DNA of 56,949 nucleotides from Actinomycetota bacterium (GCA_009927665.1 RFMM01000183.1:1-56949); one strand, 5' to 3'. Shown: positions 1 through 10,144, counted from the stretch's first letter. A program made the numbers and translations. The notes: generated from the letters alone by a model not told the origin.

Positions 1-542
1 GCCTGGGTGATCTTGCGAATGTCACCGATGATCGAACGCAGGTGGCGCACGGCTTCAACGATGTTGCCGGTACCCGCCTCGCCCTTCGAGCGAATCAGCG
101 CTGCGCCTTCGGCGATGCGGCGCAGTGCTTCGCCGAGGTTGGTCGCACCGCAGACGAACGGCACGGTGAACTTCAGTTTGTCGATGTGGTGGGCTTCGTC
201 AGCCGGCGTGAGCACTTCGCTCTCGTCGATGAAGTCAACGCCGAGCGCTTCGAGCACTTGGGCTTCGACGAAGTGACCGATGCGAGCCTTCGCCATGACC
301 GGAATCGACACGGCTGCCTTGATGCCCTCAATCATCTCGGGGTCGCTCATGCGCGCCACCCCACCGTCACGGCGGATGTCGGCCGGCACGCGCTCAAGCG
401 CCATCACCGCAACAGCACCGGCGTCTTCGGCGATTTTGGCTTGGCCGGGCGTGACGACATCCATGATCACGCCACCCTTCAACATCTCGGCCAAACCGCG
501 CTGCACGCGCATCGAGCCGGTGGTGCGATCAGCGTTCGCCAT
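1..542 (-). CDS. pdxS: Pyridoxal 5'-phosphate synthase subunit PdxS, 3' end beyond window
   Basis: Minus-strand reading [68 protein letters not shown]...[23 protein letters not shown]...[20 protein letters not shown] is the characteristic PdxS N-terminal half; ATG at 542. Confidence 0.96.
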   Translation of the reverse strand, partial: MANADRTTGSMRVQRGLAEMLKGGVIMDVVTPGQAKIAEDAGAVAVMALERVPADIRRDGGVARMSDPEMIEGIKAAVSIPVMAKARIGHFVEAQVLEALGVDFIDESEVLTPADEAHHIDKLKFTVPFVCGATNLGEALRRIAEGAALIRSKGEAGTGNIVEAVRHLRSIIGDIRKITQ

Positions 543-596
543 AGCGACTCAAGGCTACCGATTCAGGTGATGGCGTCCGTAACGAAGCGCCAAGCG

Positions 597-1676
597 TCAC
601 GGGTACTTGAACGACGTCGGGTCGGTGCCAGGCAAGAACGAAATCGCCTTGCCTACACGAACCAGCTCAACCCAGGTGTTACCCGGGGTCAACGCGATGA
701 CGTTGCCGGCGGTGTCTTTGAGCGTGAACGGCTTGGCGGCGTCGTCACGTTCCCAGGTGCCTTGGAACAACTTGCCCGCGGTAAACACCCACGCTTCGCC
801 CGAACCTTTCGTCTTGGCGACCGGGCTGTAGCCACTCTTGCTGTATTGCACGAAGAGCACCACCACGTTGGCTGCATTCACCCGCACGTCATCGGTGTCG
901 ACATGCGGCTTGTCATCTTGCGATCGCACGAAGCGACTGAAATCGGCATTCCATTCCCACAAGACCTTCACGCCGTCCATCGTCAACTTTGCGCCACCCG
1001 TCTCGCGAGCGGTTGCCGGAATCGCCTCGTCGGCGGCGCGATAGGTGAACTGTGCTTGAGGCGGAGTCGCACCTTCGGGTGCGAGGGTCCACAATTTCGA
1101 CGTGTCAGCCAACAAGTTGTGCGGGGCTGAGCGCGAACCTTCGCGACGGTATCCACCTTCGTTGTTCGCCGACGAATGACTGAGGTCAATCATCGTCGAA
1201 GCGCGAATCAACTTGGTGACTTCGGCATTGCCACCGCTCCAGGCAAAGAGCGGTGCGTTGAACGACTCGAGCAGGTCGACGTCTTGCTTGCGACCGCTGC
1301 GAATCGGACCGACCGGGTCGCTGTCATTGGTGTGGAAGACAGCGGCGAATCGCGTCAACATCTCGACGTTTTCTTCGAACACGATGTCGGCTTGATTGAG
1401 ACCCCACTGCGGTCGCGCCTTTGGATGGTTGTCAATCTTCACGACGAGTGCCGGGCGCGTGATTGCCGCGTCAACAGGCAAGCCAGTGAGCGGAGCCACG
1501 ATTGGCGGCAACGTCGTAGTTGTCGTCGTCGTTTCAGCAACGGTGGTGGCCACAGCCGCAGGTTCGGCGACGGTCTCGTCGGTCGCCGTGTCGGTGCCGC
1601 CGCTGCATGCAGCGAGAACAGTAAGGGCAAACAGGGCTGCGGTGAATGCTGCACGTGAACGCCACGATGCCAACAC
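597..1676 (-). CDS. DUF3048 (YerB-like) domain lipoprotein
   Basis: Signal peptide with lipobox (LTVLAAC), Thr-rich linker, then PLTGLPVD...RPALVVKIDNHPKARPQWGLNQADIVFEENVEMLTRFAAVFH typical of DUF3048. Confidence 0.88.
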   Translation of the reverse strand: MLASWRSRAAFTAALFALTVLAACSGGTDTATDETVAEPAAVATTVAETTTTTTTLPPIVAPLTGLPVDAAITRPALVVKIDNHPKARPQWGLNQADIVFEENVEMLTRFAAVFHTNDSDPVGPIRSGRKQDVDLLESFNAPLFAWSGGNAEVTKLIRASTMIDLSHSSANNEGGYRREGSRSAPHNLLADTSKLWTLAPEGATPPQAQFTYRAADEAIPATARETGGAKLTMDGVKVLWEWNADFSRFVRSQDDKPHVDTDDVRVNAANVVVLFVQYSKSGYSPVAKTKGSGEAWVFTAGKLFQGTWERDDAAKPFTLKDTAGNVIALTPGNTWVELVRVGKAISFLPGTDPTSFKYP

Positions 1677-1693
1677 GATGGGTCTCCTTTGAC

Positions 1694-2599
1694 TCAGATC
1701 TCGCGAAGCAGCGCAATGCGCTCTTCGAGAGGCGGGTGGGTATTGAAGAGTTTATGGAAAAACCCGAGCCGACCTGTGTCATTCACCCCCGACAACGGCT
1801 GCTCAATCCACATATGGGCGGTGGCCATTGATGCGGAATGTGTCACGGTGCTATCGGCACGCAGTTTCTCGAGCGCCGAGATGAGCCCAGGCGGATACCG
1901 CGTGAGCTGCACTGCCGACACGTCGGCGAGGGTCTCACGCCTGCGACTTACGGCGGCCTGCATCGCGCGCGCCAGTAAGGGTGCGACGATCAAAAGGATG
2001 ATGCCGATGAGTGCAAACGGGTTGGCACGATTGTCGCGATCACCGCTGCGGGCCACTCGCCCACCGTTCCACCACATCATGCGCAACGCGATGTCGGTGA
2101 CGATTGCGACTGCGCCGACCAGCGTCACGGCCATCGTCATCACGAGGATGTCGTAGTTCTTGATGTGCGACAACTCGTGAGCGACTACGCCTTCGAGCTC
2201 GACACGATTCATCTTCTCAAGCAGACCCGTTGTCACCGCGATAGCCGCATGCTTCGGATTACGACCGGTCGCGAAGGCATTCGGCGCCGGGTCATTGATC
2301 ACATATACGCGCGGCTTCGGCACGCCGCCCGCGATACACAAACCTTCGACCAGGTTGTGCAGTCGCTTATAGACGACGGGGTCGGCCGGCACCGCGCGGC
2401 TCACGCGCAATGCAATGGCGTCTGACTTCCAATACGAGACGAACGCCATCACGGCAGAAATCACGAGTGCGGCAATCGTGCCGACGGTGCCGTTGCCCAC
2501 GAGCACACCGACGGCCATGCCGACGAGCACGAGCACGACGACAAAGCCGACGAGCAATGCCACCGATCGGCGTTTGTTTGCAGCGATGAGGTCGTTCAG
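1694..2599 (-). CDS. htpX: M48 family zinc metalloprotease HtpX; start uncertain (GTG 2563 or CTG 2599)
   Basis: VVAHELSHIKNYDILVMTMA (HExxH-type motif), two N-terminal TM helices, PLEERIALLREI C-terminus; downstream of lemA. Confidence 0.93.
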   Translation of the reverse strand: MNDLIAANKRRSVALLVGFVVVLVLVGMAVGVLVGNGTVGTIAALVISAVMAFVSYWKSDAIALRVSRAVPADPVVYKRLHNLVEGLCIAGGVPKPRVYVINDPAPNAFATGRNPKHAAIAVTTGLLEKMNRVELEGVVAHELSHIKNYDILVMTMAVTLVGAVAIVTDIALRMMWWNGGRVARSGDRDNRANPFALIGIILLIVAPLLARAMQAAVSRRRETLADVSAVQLTRYPPGLISALEKLRADSTVTHSASMATAHMWIEQPLSGVNDTGRLGFFHKLFNTHPPLEERIALLREI

Positions 2600-3150
2600 A
2601 ATTTCACCACAGGTGGGTTGGCAGCGGCAGCTTCGGCCTCGAAGTATTCGCGGTCGGCAAAGTTGAACGACTTGGCGAAGATGACACCGGGGAACGACTG
2701 CGTCGTGTTGTTATATCGCTCAACTGCGTCGTTGTAGAACTGGCGCGCATAGGCGACACGGCTCTCGGTGTTCTGTAGCTCTTCTTGCAGCGCCAAGAAG
2801 TTGGTGTTCGCCTTCAAGTCGGGATACGCCTCAGACAGCGCGAAGAGTTGCCGCAGCGCCCCAGTGAGGCCCTGGTCGGCCGCCCCTTGCGCTGCTGGTG
2901 TTGGCGCAGCCGACATCGCCTTCGACCGCGCATCGATGACCGCGGCGAGTGCGCCCTTCTCGAAATCGGCATAGCCCTTGACGGTTTCAACGAGATTCGG
3001 GATGAGGTCAAGTCGGCGCTTGAGTTGCACGTCGATCTGCGACCAGGCGTTGTCGACCTCATTACGGCGACTCACCAGACGGTTATACGAGAAGATCACC
3101 CACACGGCGAGAAGTGCCACCACGATGAGCACGATCCAGAGAGCGTTCAT
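2596..3150 (-). CDS. lemA: LemA family protein
   Basis: N-terminal TM then YNRLVSRRNEVDNAWSQIDVQLKRRLDLIPNLVETVKGYADFEKGAL, classic LemA. Confidence 0.95.
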   Translation of the reverse strand: MNALWIVLIVVALLAVWVIFSYNRLVSRRNEVDNAWSQIDVQLKRRLDLIPNLVETVKGYADFEKGALAAVIDARSKAMSAAPTPAAQGAADQGLTGALRQLFALSEAYPDLKANTNFLALQEELQNTESRVAYARQFYNDAVERYNNTTQSFPGVIFAKSFNFADREYFEAEAAAANPPVVKF

Positions 3151-3160
3151 GGTCGAAAGG

Positions 3161-4453
3161 CTACTCGTCGTCGTTCTTGTCGCCGCTCACTCGCTCGCGT
3201 AGCTGCTGTGACTTGTCACGCAATACCGCGACGGTGTCGGCGACGGTATCTGAGACGGTGTCGACAACGTTTTGCGAGAATCTTGCGAGTCGCGGGCGAC
3301 GCAACAATCGTTCTTCGAAGTATCGCACTGCGGCACTTGGGCGCACCACAATGCGTTCTTCGGCTTCTGCTTGCAACACGTCACGGTAGATCTGCACGTA
3401 ACGCTGCGCAAGTTTCGACATCGACATCTCTTCGGCACGCTCGGTTGCTGCTGCGACGAGTCGCGCCGCATACTCACGATCGCGCGTCACGCGCACGAGT
3501 GCCGCTGAGAGCGAGACTGCATCGCCCGGTGGCACCAGAAGGCCGTTCACATCATTGGTCACCACGGTTCGGTATCCGTCGATGTCACCGGCAACCACCG
3601 GCGTTGCCGCAGCCATCGCTTCGAGCAAGACGAGACCGAACGATTCACCGCCGACCGACGGCGCGCAGAAGACGGTGCAGCGTGCAAGGCGGTCGAGTTT
3701 GTCTGGCTCTGAGATTTGCCCAAGCCATTCGATGCGTGACGCCACTTGTGCGTCGGCTGAATACGTTGCGCGGAGTTCGCCGATCTTCGGGCCGTCTGCT
3801 GCGATCCACAAACGAAAGTTGTCGGGCAACAAGTGGAAGGCGTCGAGTAGCACTTCAAGACCCTTGCGGGGTTCGTGACGACCGCAGAAGAAGATCGTCG
3901 GTTGGGTTTCGCGCGCTGTGTGCGGTCGACGATAGGTGGCGACATCGATGCCGTTGTAGAGCACTTCATATTCACCCGCGAGGTGTGACGCCGCCATGTC
4001 GCGGGCTGCGGTCGACACTGCAACGCGATGGTCAAGATGCGTCGCCAACCACTCGACCCCTTTTCGTACACGGCGATACCACGCGATGTCTCCCGACGAA
4101 TGAAACGTGCCGACCATCGGCGCCAGACGCAGCATCAGGGCCGTCACCGTCGGCCCCGGTGCGAGCGGCTCGTGCAGATGAAGGATGTCGAACGCCTCAT
4201 CGTTCAACGCCCGCAGGGTGCGCAGGGCCGCCGACGGGTCGGGGGCAATCGGCACCATCGAGCCGTTGGCGGCCGTTGGCAGGCTGTTGCCGAGTGGAGT
4301 GATGAACGGTTCAGGCGGCGGCCCGTCACAGGGCCCGAGCACCCGTACTTCATGTCCCATGCGGCGCAGTTCGCGCGCCAACCCCAGCACCTGGTGTTGC
4401 ACGCCGCCAGGAATGGTGAGGCTGTAGGGGCTCACCATCGCAATGCGCAACAT
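3161..4453 (-). CDS. pimA: Glycosyltransferase family 4, PimA-like phosphatidylinositol mannosyltransferase
   Basis: MLRIAMVSPYSLTIPGGVQHQVLGLARELRRMGHEVRVLGPCDG..., GRHEPRKGLEVLLDAF, GESFGLVLLEAMAAATPVVAGDIDGYRTVV; gene neighbourhood matches mycobacterial PIM cluster. Confidence 0.88.
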   Translation of the reverse strand: MLRIAMVSPYSLTIPGGVQHQVLGLARELRRMGHEVRVLGPCDGPPPEPFITPLGNSLPTAANGSMVPIAPDPSAALRTLRALNDEAFDILHLHEPLAPGPTVTALMLRLAPMVGTFHSSGDIAWYRRVRKGVEWLATHLDHRVAVSTAARDMAASHLAGEYEVLYNGIDVATYRRPHTARETQPTIFFCGRHEPRKGLEVLLDAFHLLPDNFRLWIAADGPKIGELRATYSADAQVASRIEWLGQISEPDKLDRLARCTVFCAPSVGGESFGLVLLEAMAAATPVVAGDIDGYRTVVTNDVNGLLVPPGDAVSLSAALVRVTRDREYAARLVAAATERAEEMSMSKLAQRYVQIYRDVLQAEAEERIVVRPSAAVRYFEERLLRRPRLARFSQNVVDTVSDTVADTVAVLRDKSQQLRERVSGDKNDDE

Positions 4454-4536
4454 GTCGTTGCGGCGTCTGACCGATTCGGCGACTTCCACCCCCTTAACAG
4501 TACGGTGGGCTGCGCGATGTCGTTACGAGCCACACC

Positions 4537-5466
4537 ATGACCACGCACTCGAACACGCAGCGCCCCGCGATCTCGCTCGTCGCATCTGCAACGCGGCGCA
4601 CTGCAGTGCTGCAACTTGCAGCGCAGGCAGAAGACCACGGCTTCACCCATGTCGCGTGCCCGAGTCTCGGTGCGGCGATGCCGTTGTGCACGTCGCTTGC
4701 TCACGCAACCACGACGCTTCGGTACTTCACGTCGATTCAGCCGATCTATCTCGCACACCCTGTCGAGGCAGGCAACACTGCATCGCATATTCATGAAGTG
4801 TCGGGCGGACGATTTGCGTTTGGCATCGGAGTAAGTCACGGCCCTGTCACGCAGCGACTGGGCGTGCAGACGGGCAAACCGCTCAGCGACATTCGCAACT
4901 ATGTGGCGGCCATGCGTGCCAACGAAAAGTTTGGTGGAACTCTGCCACCGATCTACCTAGCCACCCTGCGTGACAAGATGCTCGACCTCGCAATCGAGAT
5001 TGCCGACGGCGCGCTTTGGGCCAATGCATCTCTGCGCGGCATCGCGCGTCAGGTTGAACGAGTGCCGAGCGACAAGCGGACGACGTTCTTCATGGCGAAC
5101 ATGATTCCCACGGTGGTGAGTGACGATATCGAGGCGGCGCGGGCGGTGAACCGCCGCACGTTGGTGATGTACGCGACGCTTCCCAATTATCGAAACTATT
5201 GGCGCGACTCGGGCCATGCCGAACAGGTTGAGGCGTTTGAGCGCGTGCTGTCGAGCGCACCTCGTGAGAAATTGAGCGATGAACTCACCGCGGTGATGCA
5301 AGATGCCTGGCTCGACGACTGCACCATCTCGGGCCCCGCCGACCTCGTACGCGAGCGATTCTCCACTTGGTGGGCTGCTGGGGTGATGCCCGTCGCGGTG
5401 ATGTCAGCGGTCGACGGCGGCCAAGCCAAAGGTGTGGCCAACCTCTTCGCTGCCTACACGGCGTAA
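4537..5466 (+). CDS. LLM-class (luciferase-like, probably F420-dependent) oxidoreductase
   Basis: TIM-barrel luciferase-like protein: LVASATRRTAVLQLAAQAEDHGFTHVACPSLG..., GGRFAFGIGVSHGPVTQRLG, PIYLATLRDKMLDLAIEIADGAL. Confidence 0.85.
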   Translation: MTTHSNTQRPAISLVASATRRTAVLQLAAQAEDHGFTHVACPSLGAAMPLCTSLAHATTTLRYFTSIQPIYLAHPVEAGNTASHIHEVSGGRFAFGIGVSHGPVTQRLGVQTGKPLSDIRNYVAAMRANEKFGGTLPPIYLATLRDKMLDLAIEIADGALWANASLRGIARQVERVPSDKRTTFFMANMIPTVVSDDIEAARAVNRRTLVMYATLPNYRNYWRDSGHAEQVEAFERVLSSAPREKLSDELTAVMQDAWLDDCTISGPADLVRERFSTWWAAGVMPVAVMSAVDGGQAKGVANLFAAYTA

Positions 5467-5513
5467 TTCGACGGGCAAGTCACCGCGAGAGCCCAGCAAG
5501 CACGGCGGCGTAA

Positions 5514-6428
5514 TCAGGTCGCATAACCCGGATCGCTCGGCCAGTTCGGCGAGAACAGATGCCATTGCTCAGGGGCACGACGAATCAACATCTCAAACTC
5601 ACCCAGCAACTGCTGCGTGAGTCGAGCGACATCATCACGCAAGCCGCCACGCGACTCGAGCGCCAACGGTGGTCGCACAACGGCGTGGTGACCATTTACC
5701 CGCCTGGTGAAGTACACCGCGATTGGCAAGAGCGGCGCGCCGGTGCGCAGCGCAAAGAACGCCGGCCCAGCTGGCGCCGTGGTTCGTTCGCCAAAGAAAT
5801 CGACCGCGACTCCGTTGCGCTGAATGTCGCGATCACACAACAGGCTGACGACGTGGTTCGCCCGTAGCGCTTCTTGCACCGCCACACCGGCGTGGTCATC
5901 GAGCGGAATCACGTTGACGCCGTAGGCGCGTCGCACGTCGGTGAACGCTTGATAGGCCTCTTTGTTGTCGAGCACCTCAACCACCGCGCTGAGTTGGTGG
6001 CCGCGCTCGATCAGCCAACGACCGGCCCATTCCCACCCGCCGACATGTGGCAACGCGAGAATCACGCCCTTGCCCTGCGCGAGACCCGCTTCGATGTGCG
6101 AGAACCCTTCGACGCTGAAGCCCTCTTCGATTTCGTTGGGCGTGAAGGTCGGCATGCGAAACGTCTCGACGTAGTAACGCATGTAGCTCTGAAATGCATC
6201 ATTGACGCGACGCTGCATCTGCAGCGCACTCAGGTGCGGTGAGACCCGACGTTGATGACGTTCGACCATCTTGCGCTCATTGCGCATCGCAAGGGCTCCG
6301 AAGCCGCCCATACCAAGCGCAGCACCGTGCGCAATTACATCAGGTACTGCGGCACCAAACAGCGAGGCGAGACGAAACGCGAGCCCGGGGCCAGGTGTGC
6401 GCGAGGGTCTGGCGCGTTCAGCCATCAC
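5514..6428 (-). CDS. LPLAT-family acyltransferase (HtrB/PatA-like phosphatidylinositol mannoside acyltransferase)
   Basis: Hx4E-type motif ALPHVGGWEWAGRWL, overall LpxL/PatA fold; sits between pgsA and pimA as in the mycobacterial order. Confidence 0.85.
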   Translation of the reverse strand: MMAERARPSRTPGPGLAFRLASLFGAAVPDVIAHGAALGMGGFGALAMRNERKMVERHQRRVSPHLSALQMQRRVNDAFQSYMRYYVETFRMPTFTPNEIEEGFSVEGFSHIEAGLAQGKGVILALPHVGGWEWAGRWLIERGHQLSAVVEVLDNKEAYQAFTDVRRAYGVNVIPLDDHAGVAVQEALRANHVVSLLCDRDIQRNGVAVDFFGERTTAPAGPAFFALRTGAPLLPIAVYFTRRVNGHHAVVRPPLALESRGGLRDDVARLTQQLLGEFEMLIRRAPEQWHLFSPNWPSDPGYAT

Positions 6429-7107
6429 GGCGACGCGACGTCAAACGGTCACGCCGTGAGGCAACCGCGCTGCGTCGCGACGCTCGACGCGAACGACGCG
6501 ACTCGAGCCGCTCGGCGGTCAACGGTGACACTGCCGCGAGACGCCAGATCTTCACGAATCGCTGCACTGCGGTGACCGAAACGAGCACAAGCATCGCCCA
6601 CATCACCCAGTAAAGCCCTGAGTCGAACAGAAGTCCGATGCACAATACGACGATGCGCTCAGCGCGCTCCATCAAACCGCCCTTGGCCTGGATGCCGAGC
6701 GACTCTGCCTTGGCCCGCTGGTACGAAATCAACTGCGACACCGCCATAACGGCGAATGGCAACACTGCAGCGGTGCCACCGCGAGTATCGCCGAGATACC
6801 ACGCGACGCCACCCAACATCAGCGAGTCGGTGATTCGGTCGACGGTCGAGTCAAAGAAGGCTCCGCGCTGGCTCGACACGTTTGACGCCTTGGCGAGCGC
6901 GCCGTCGAGCATGTCGGGCAATGCCGCCGCGATCACGAGAAGCAGCCCGAGCCGCAGATAGCCGGCTCCGATGGCCACTGCCGCGCCAACTGCGATGGCG
7001 AGGCCGACGGCCGTCAGGTGGTCGGGGGTGATCTTGGTGCGCGTCAGCGTGACGCCGACGGGGCGCACGTACTTATCGACATGCACGCGAAACTTGCCGT
7101 CAAACAC
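6418..7107 (-). CDS. pgsA: CDP-alcohol phosphatidyltransferase (phosphatidylinositol phosphate synthase-like)
   Basis: DMLDGALAKASNVSSQRGAFFDSTVDR matches DxxDGxxA[R]x8GxxxDxxxD except R->K; several TM helices; context thrS-HIT-pgsA-patA-pimA. Confidence 0.88.
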   Translation of the reverse strand: MFDGKFRVHVDKYVRPVGVTLTRTKITPDHLTAVGLAIAVGAAVAIGAGYLRLGLLLVIAAALPDMLDGALAKASNVSSQRGAFFDSTVDRITDSLMLGGVAWYLGDTRGGTAAVLPFAVMAVSQLISYQRAKAESLGIQAKGGLMERAERIVVLCIGLLFDSGLYWVMWAMLVLVSVTAVQRFVKIWRLAAVSPLTAERLESRRSRRASRRSAVASRRDRLTSRRRDG

Positions 7108-7116
7108 ACGACAAGG

Positions 7117-7644
7117 CTACTCGCGCGGGTTGTCTTCTACGAGGGTCTCAATGATGCGACCGTCGACGGCATCGACCAACACCAAGCCACGTTGCAGCGG
7201 TGGCTCTTGTGCGCTGTAGCAAAACACTCGCCACGTCGGACGACTGCGCAATCCGCGCCACACTTGTTGAGCCGATGCGTGACCAACGGCAAACCCGACG
7301 GCTTGAGTTGCGCGCACCAACGCCTCGCGTTCGTTGATGCTCATCTTCCACGACGACGTGAAGACGTACGTCGCAAAAGCGCCAAGCACTACCGCGACAT
7401 ACAACAGCCCGTCGTTCACGAGTGACGCCGTGTCGTTGCGTTGTGCGAACCACAGCACCAAACAGATGAGCGCAACCAGCGAGTAGATCGCAGCGGGCAA
7501 TCGTCGTCGGCTGTTGTCAGGAAACTGGTAGGCGCCGACGAAGCCGGTGACGTCGAGGTCGGCCGGAAGCTGATCGCGAATCTCATCGGCGCTGGCTGAC
7601 ACAGCGCCATCGGCGCTGGCTGGCTGCTCTCCGGGTGTCGTCAT
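7117..7644 (-). CDS. Hypothetical protein with two predicted TM helices
   Basis: Uninterrupted ORF tightly packed between HIT and pgsA genes (4-nt overlap with HIT stop); hydrophobic segments AAIYSLVALICLVLWFA and GLLYVAVVLGAFATYVF. Confidence 0.7.
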   Translation of the reverse strand: MTTPGEQPASADGAVSASADEIRDQLPADLDVTGFVGAYQFPDNSRRRLPAAIYSLVALICLVLWFAQRNDTASLVNDGLLYVAVVLGAFATYVFTSSWKMSINEREALVRATQAVGFAVGHASAQQVWRGLRSRPTWRVFCYSAQEPPLQRGLVLVDAVDGRIIETLVEDNPRE

Positions 7645-8159
7645 CGCTTCCCCTTCGGCCAGGCTGACCGCAGGCGCGTGGCTGTGGTGGCGAGCGATTC
7701 AGAGAGCACCTTGGTATTGGCAATCGCCACCGTGAAGTTGGTGTCACCGACCCACCGCGGCACGAGATGCACGTGCAGATGCTGTGAAACACTGCCGCCC
7801 GCCGGGGCTCCGAGGTTGAGGCCGACGTTGAGACCCGCCGGTGCATAGGCCTGCTTGAGCGCCAGCGTGGCATCGCGCACGGTGATCCAGAGTTCTTCGC
7901 GCTCGGCGTCAGTGAGATCTTCGAGATTTGCCACCTGGCGATACGGAAGCACCAGTACGTGACCACTGGCGTAGGGATACGCGTTGAGGATCACGAAACA
8001 CAGCGACCCGCGGTGGATGATGTGGGTCTCATCGTCGGGTAGCCCGCTCGCCAAGATGCGCGCAAAGATCGATTCACCGCTGGCTGGCGCGTTGTTGCCT
8101 TCGGGGCCAAAACCCGACACGTACTCCGAACGCCACCCGGCCCACAAACGTTCGAGCAT
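7641..8159 (-). CDS. HIT-family (histidine triad) hydrolase
   Basis: Histidine triad QHLHVHLVPRW and N-terminal FARILASGLPDDETHIIHRG...NAYPYASGHVLVLPYR. Confidence 0.94.
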   Translation of the reverse strand: MLERLWAGWRSEYVSGFGPEGNNAPASGESIFARILASGLPDDETHIIHRGSLCFVILNAYPYASGHVLVLPYRQVANLEDLTDAEREELWITVRDATLALKQAYAPAGLNVGLNLGAPAGGSVSQHLHVHLVPRWVGDTNFTVAIANTKVLSESLATTATRLRSAWPKGKR

Positions 8160-8165
8160 GTCGTG

Positions 8166-10144
8166 TTAGCGACCCGAGCCGTCAGCGACGTCGGCGGCGA
8201 GTCGCGCCCGAAACGCATCGAACGGCGCATCTCGTTGCACTTCTCCCCCGCGCGGGTTGACGCCGACGGTTCCGGCTTGCACATCGTCGTCACCGACCAC
8301 GAGCACATACGGAATGCGCTCGAGTTTTGCAGCACGAATGCGCTTGCCGAGTTGTTCGTCGGCGGCGACCGTGTCGACGCGATACCGTCGCCCGCCAACT
8401 GTGACACGAGCGTCGCAGTGTGCGCTTCGTGCGCGCTCGTCACCGGCAAGATGCGCACCTGCACTGGCGCAAGCCAGGTCGGCAACGAACCGCCGTAGTG
8501 CTCGAGCAACACACCAAAGAAACGCTCAACCGAGCCGAGCAGGGCTCGGTGCAACATGATCGGTCGATGGCGTTGGTTGTCGGCGCCGACATACTCAAGA
8601 CCGAATCGCTCGGGCAACTGAAAGTCGGCCTGAATCGTCGAAAGCTGCCACTTGCGACCAATCGCGTCACGCACGTCGACGTCGATCTTCGGGCCGTAGA
8701 AGGCAGCGTCGCCTTCGCCGATGGTGTACTGCACGCCAAGACGCTCGAGCGCGTTGCGCAGAGCGCTCGTCGCCTTATCCCACATCTCGTCGGTGCCGAT
8801 CGACTTCTGCGGGTCGCGGGTCGACAGCTTGTAGGTGAAGTCGTCGAACCCGAAACGTCGCAGCACCGAGAGCACGAAGTTGAGCAGCGAGCGAATCTCG
8901 TCGGCGAGCTGTTCCTGCGTACAGAAGATATGACTGTCGTCTTGGGTGAACCCACGAATGCGCATCAGGCCGTGCAGCGTGCCCGCTCGCTCGTAGCGAT
9001 AGACCGTGCCCAACTCGAAGAGTCGCAGCGGCAACTCGCGGTAGCTGCGTTGGCGGTCGCGATAGATGAGACAGTGCATCGGACAGTTCATCGGCTTGGG
9101 GTAATACGTGCCGTTGTCCATCTCCATCGGCGGATACATGCCGTCTTTGTAGAAATCGAGGTGACCAGAGGTCTCGAACAACTTGGCGTTGGCCAAGTGC
9201 GGCGTATAGACGAACTGGTAACCGCCGTTCTGATGTCGCTCGCGGCTGTAGTCCTCCATCAACTTGCGAACGATGGCCCCTTTCGGATGCCACACCGCAA
9301 GACCGCCGCCGAGTTCAGGCGGAAACGACAGCAGATCCATCTCGGTGGCGAGGCGGCGGTGATCGCGCTTCTCTGCTTCTTCAAGTCGCACCAGATGTTC
9401 TTGCAACGCGGCCTTCGATTCCCACGCCGTGCCGTAGATGCGCTGCAGCATCGGGCCCTTTTCGTTGCCACGCCAATACGCACCGGCGACCTTCATCAAG
9501 GCGAAGTGGCCGAGCTTGCCGGTGCTGGGCACGTGCGGACCACGGCACAAGTCAACGAACGAGTCGCTATTGCGGTACACGCTGACACTGTCGCCTCCGC
9601 CAACTTCGCCGGCGTCACCGTCATCGGCAGCACCCGAAGTGACGCGCTGGATGATTTCGCACTTGTACGGCTGGTCGGCGAAGAGGGCCAGCGCCTGCGC
9701 CGGTGCCATCTCTGATCGCACGAACGGCTGGTCGGCCTGCACGATCTCTTGCATGCGCTGGGTGATCGATGCGAGGTCGTCGTCGGTGAAGGTGCGCCCG
9801 CCGGGCAATTCAAAGTCGTAGTAGAAACCATCTTCAATCGCCGGACCGATGGTGAACTTGGCACCCGGAAACAACTGCAGCACCGCTTGGGCCATTACGT
9901 GCGCGGTGGAATGCCGCAGCACATGTCGGCCGGCGTCACTGTCTGCGGTGATGATTGCGACCTGGTCGCCGCTAGCGAGTGGCGCGCTGAGGTCGGTCTC
10001 GTGACCGTTGACGACTGCGGCAACTGCCGCCTTGGCGAGCCGCGAACCGATCGCACTCGCAAGCACCGCTGAGGTTGCGTCGGCGGGCAGTTGTTTGCTG
10101 GAACCGTCTGGCAGCCGAACGTCGATCAGCGCTGCGCTTGACAT
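8166..10144 (-). CDS. thrS: Threonyl-tRNA synthetase, interrupted by an apparent 1-nt deletion near 8378-8382
   Basis: TGS/editing domains, class II motifs and MNCPMHCLIYRDRQRSYRELPLRLFELGTVYRYE are ThrS; frame breaks after LVSQLAGDGI and continues in another frame as VDTVAADEQLGKRIRAAKLERIPYVLVVGDDDVQAGTVGVNPRGG...GSGR*; span is 3n+2. Confidence 0.93.

Noticed and set aside
42-1130. 362-aa plus-strand ORF
   Set aside because: Antisense to pdxS and the DUF3048 gene; high-GC shadow ORF with no recognisable domain
2785-4302. 505-aa plus-strand ORF
   Set aside because: Antisense to lemA and pimA; Arg/His-rich shadow composition, no domain
7991-8165. C-terminal part of the 717-aa thrS ORF
   Set aside because: Product of reading past the frameshift through the HIT gene in the wrong frame; true ThrS end is at 8166
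8420-9715. 431-aa plus-strand ORF
   Set aside because: Antisense shadow of thrS
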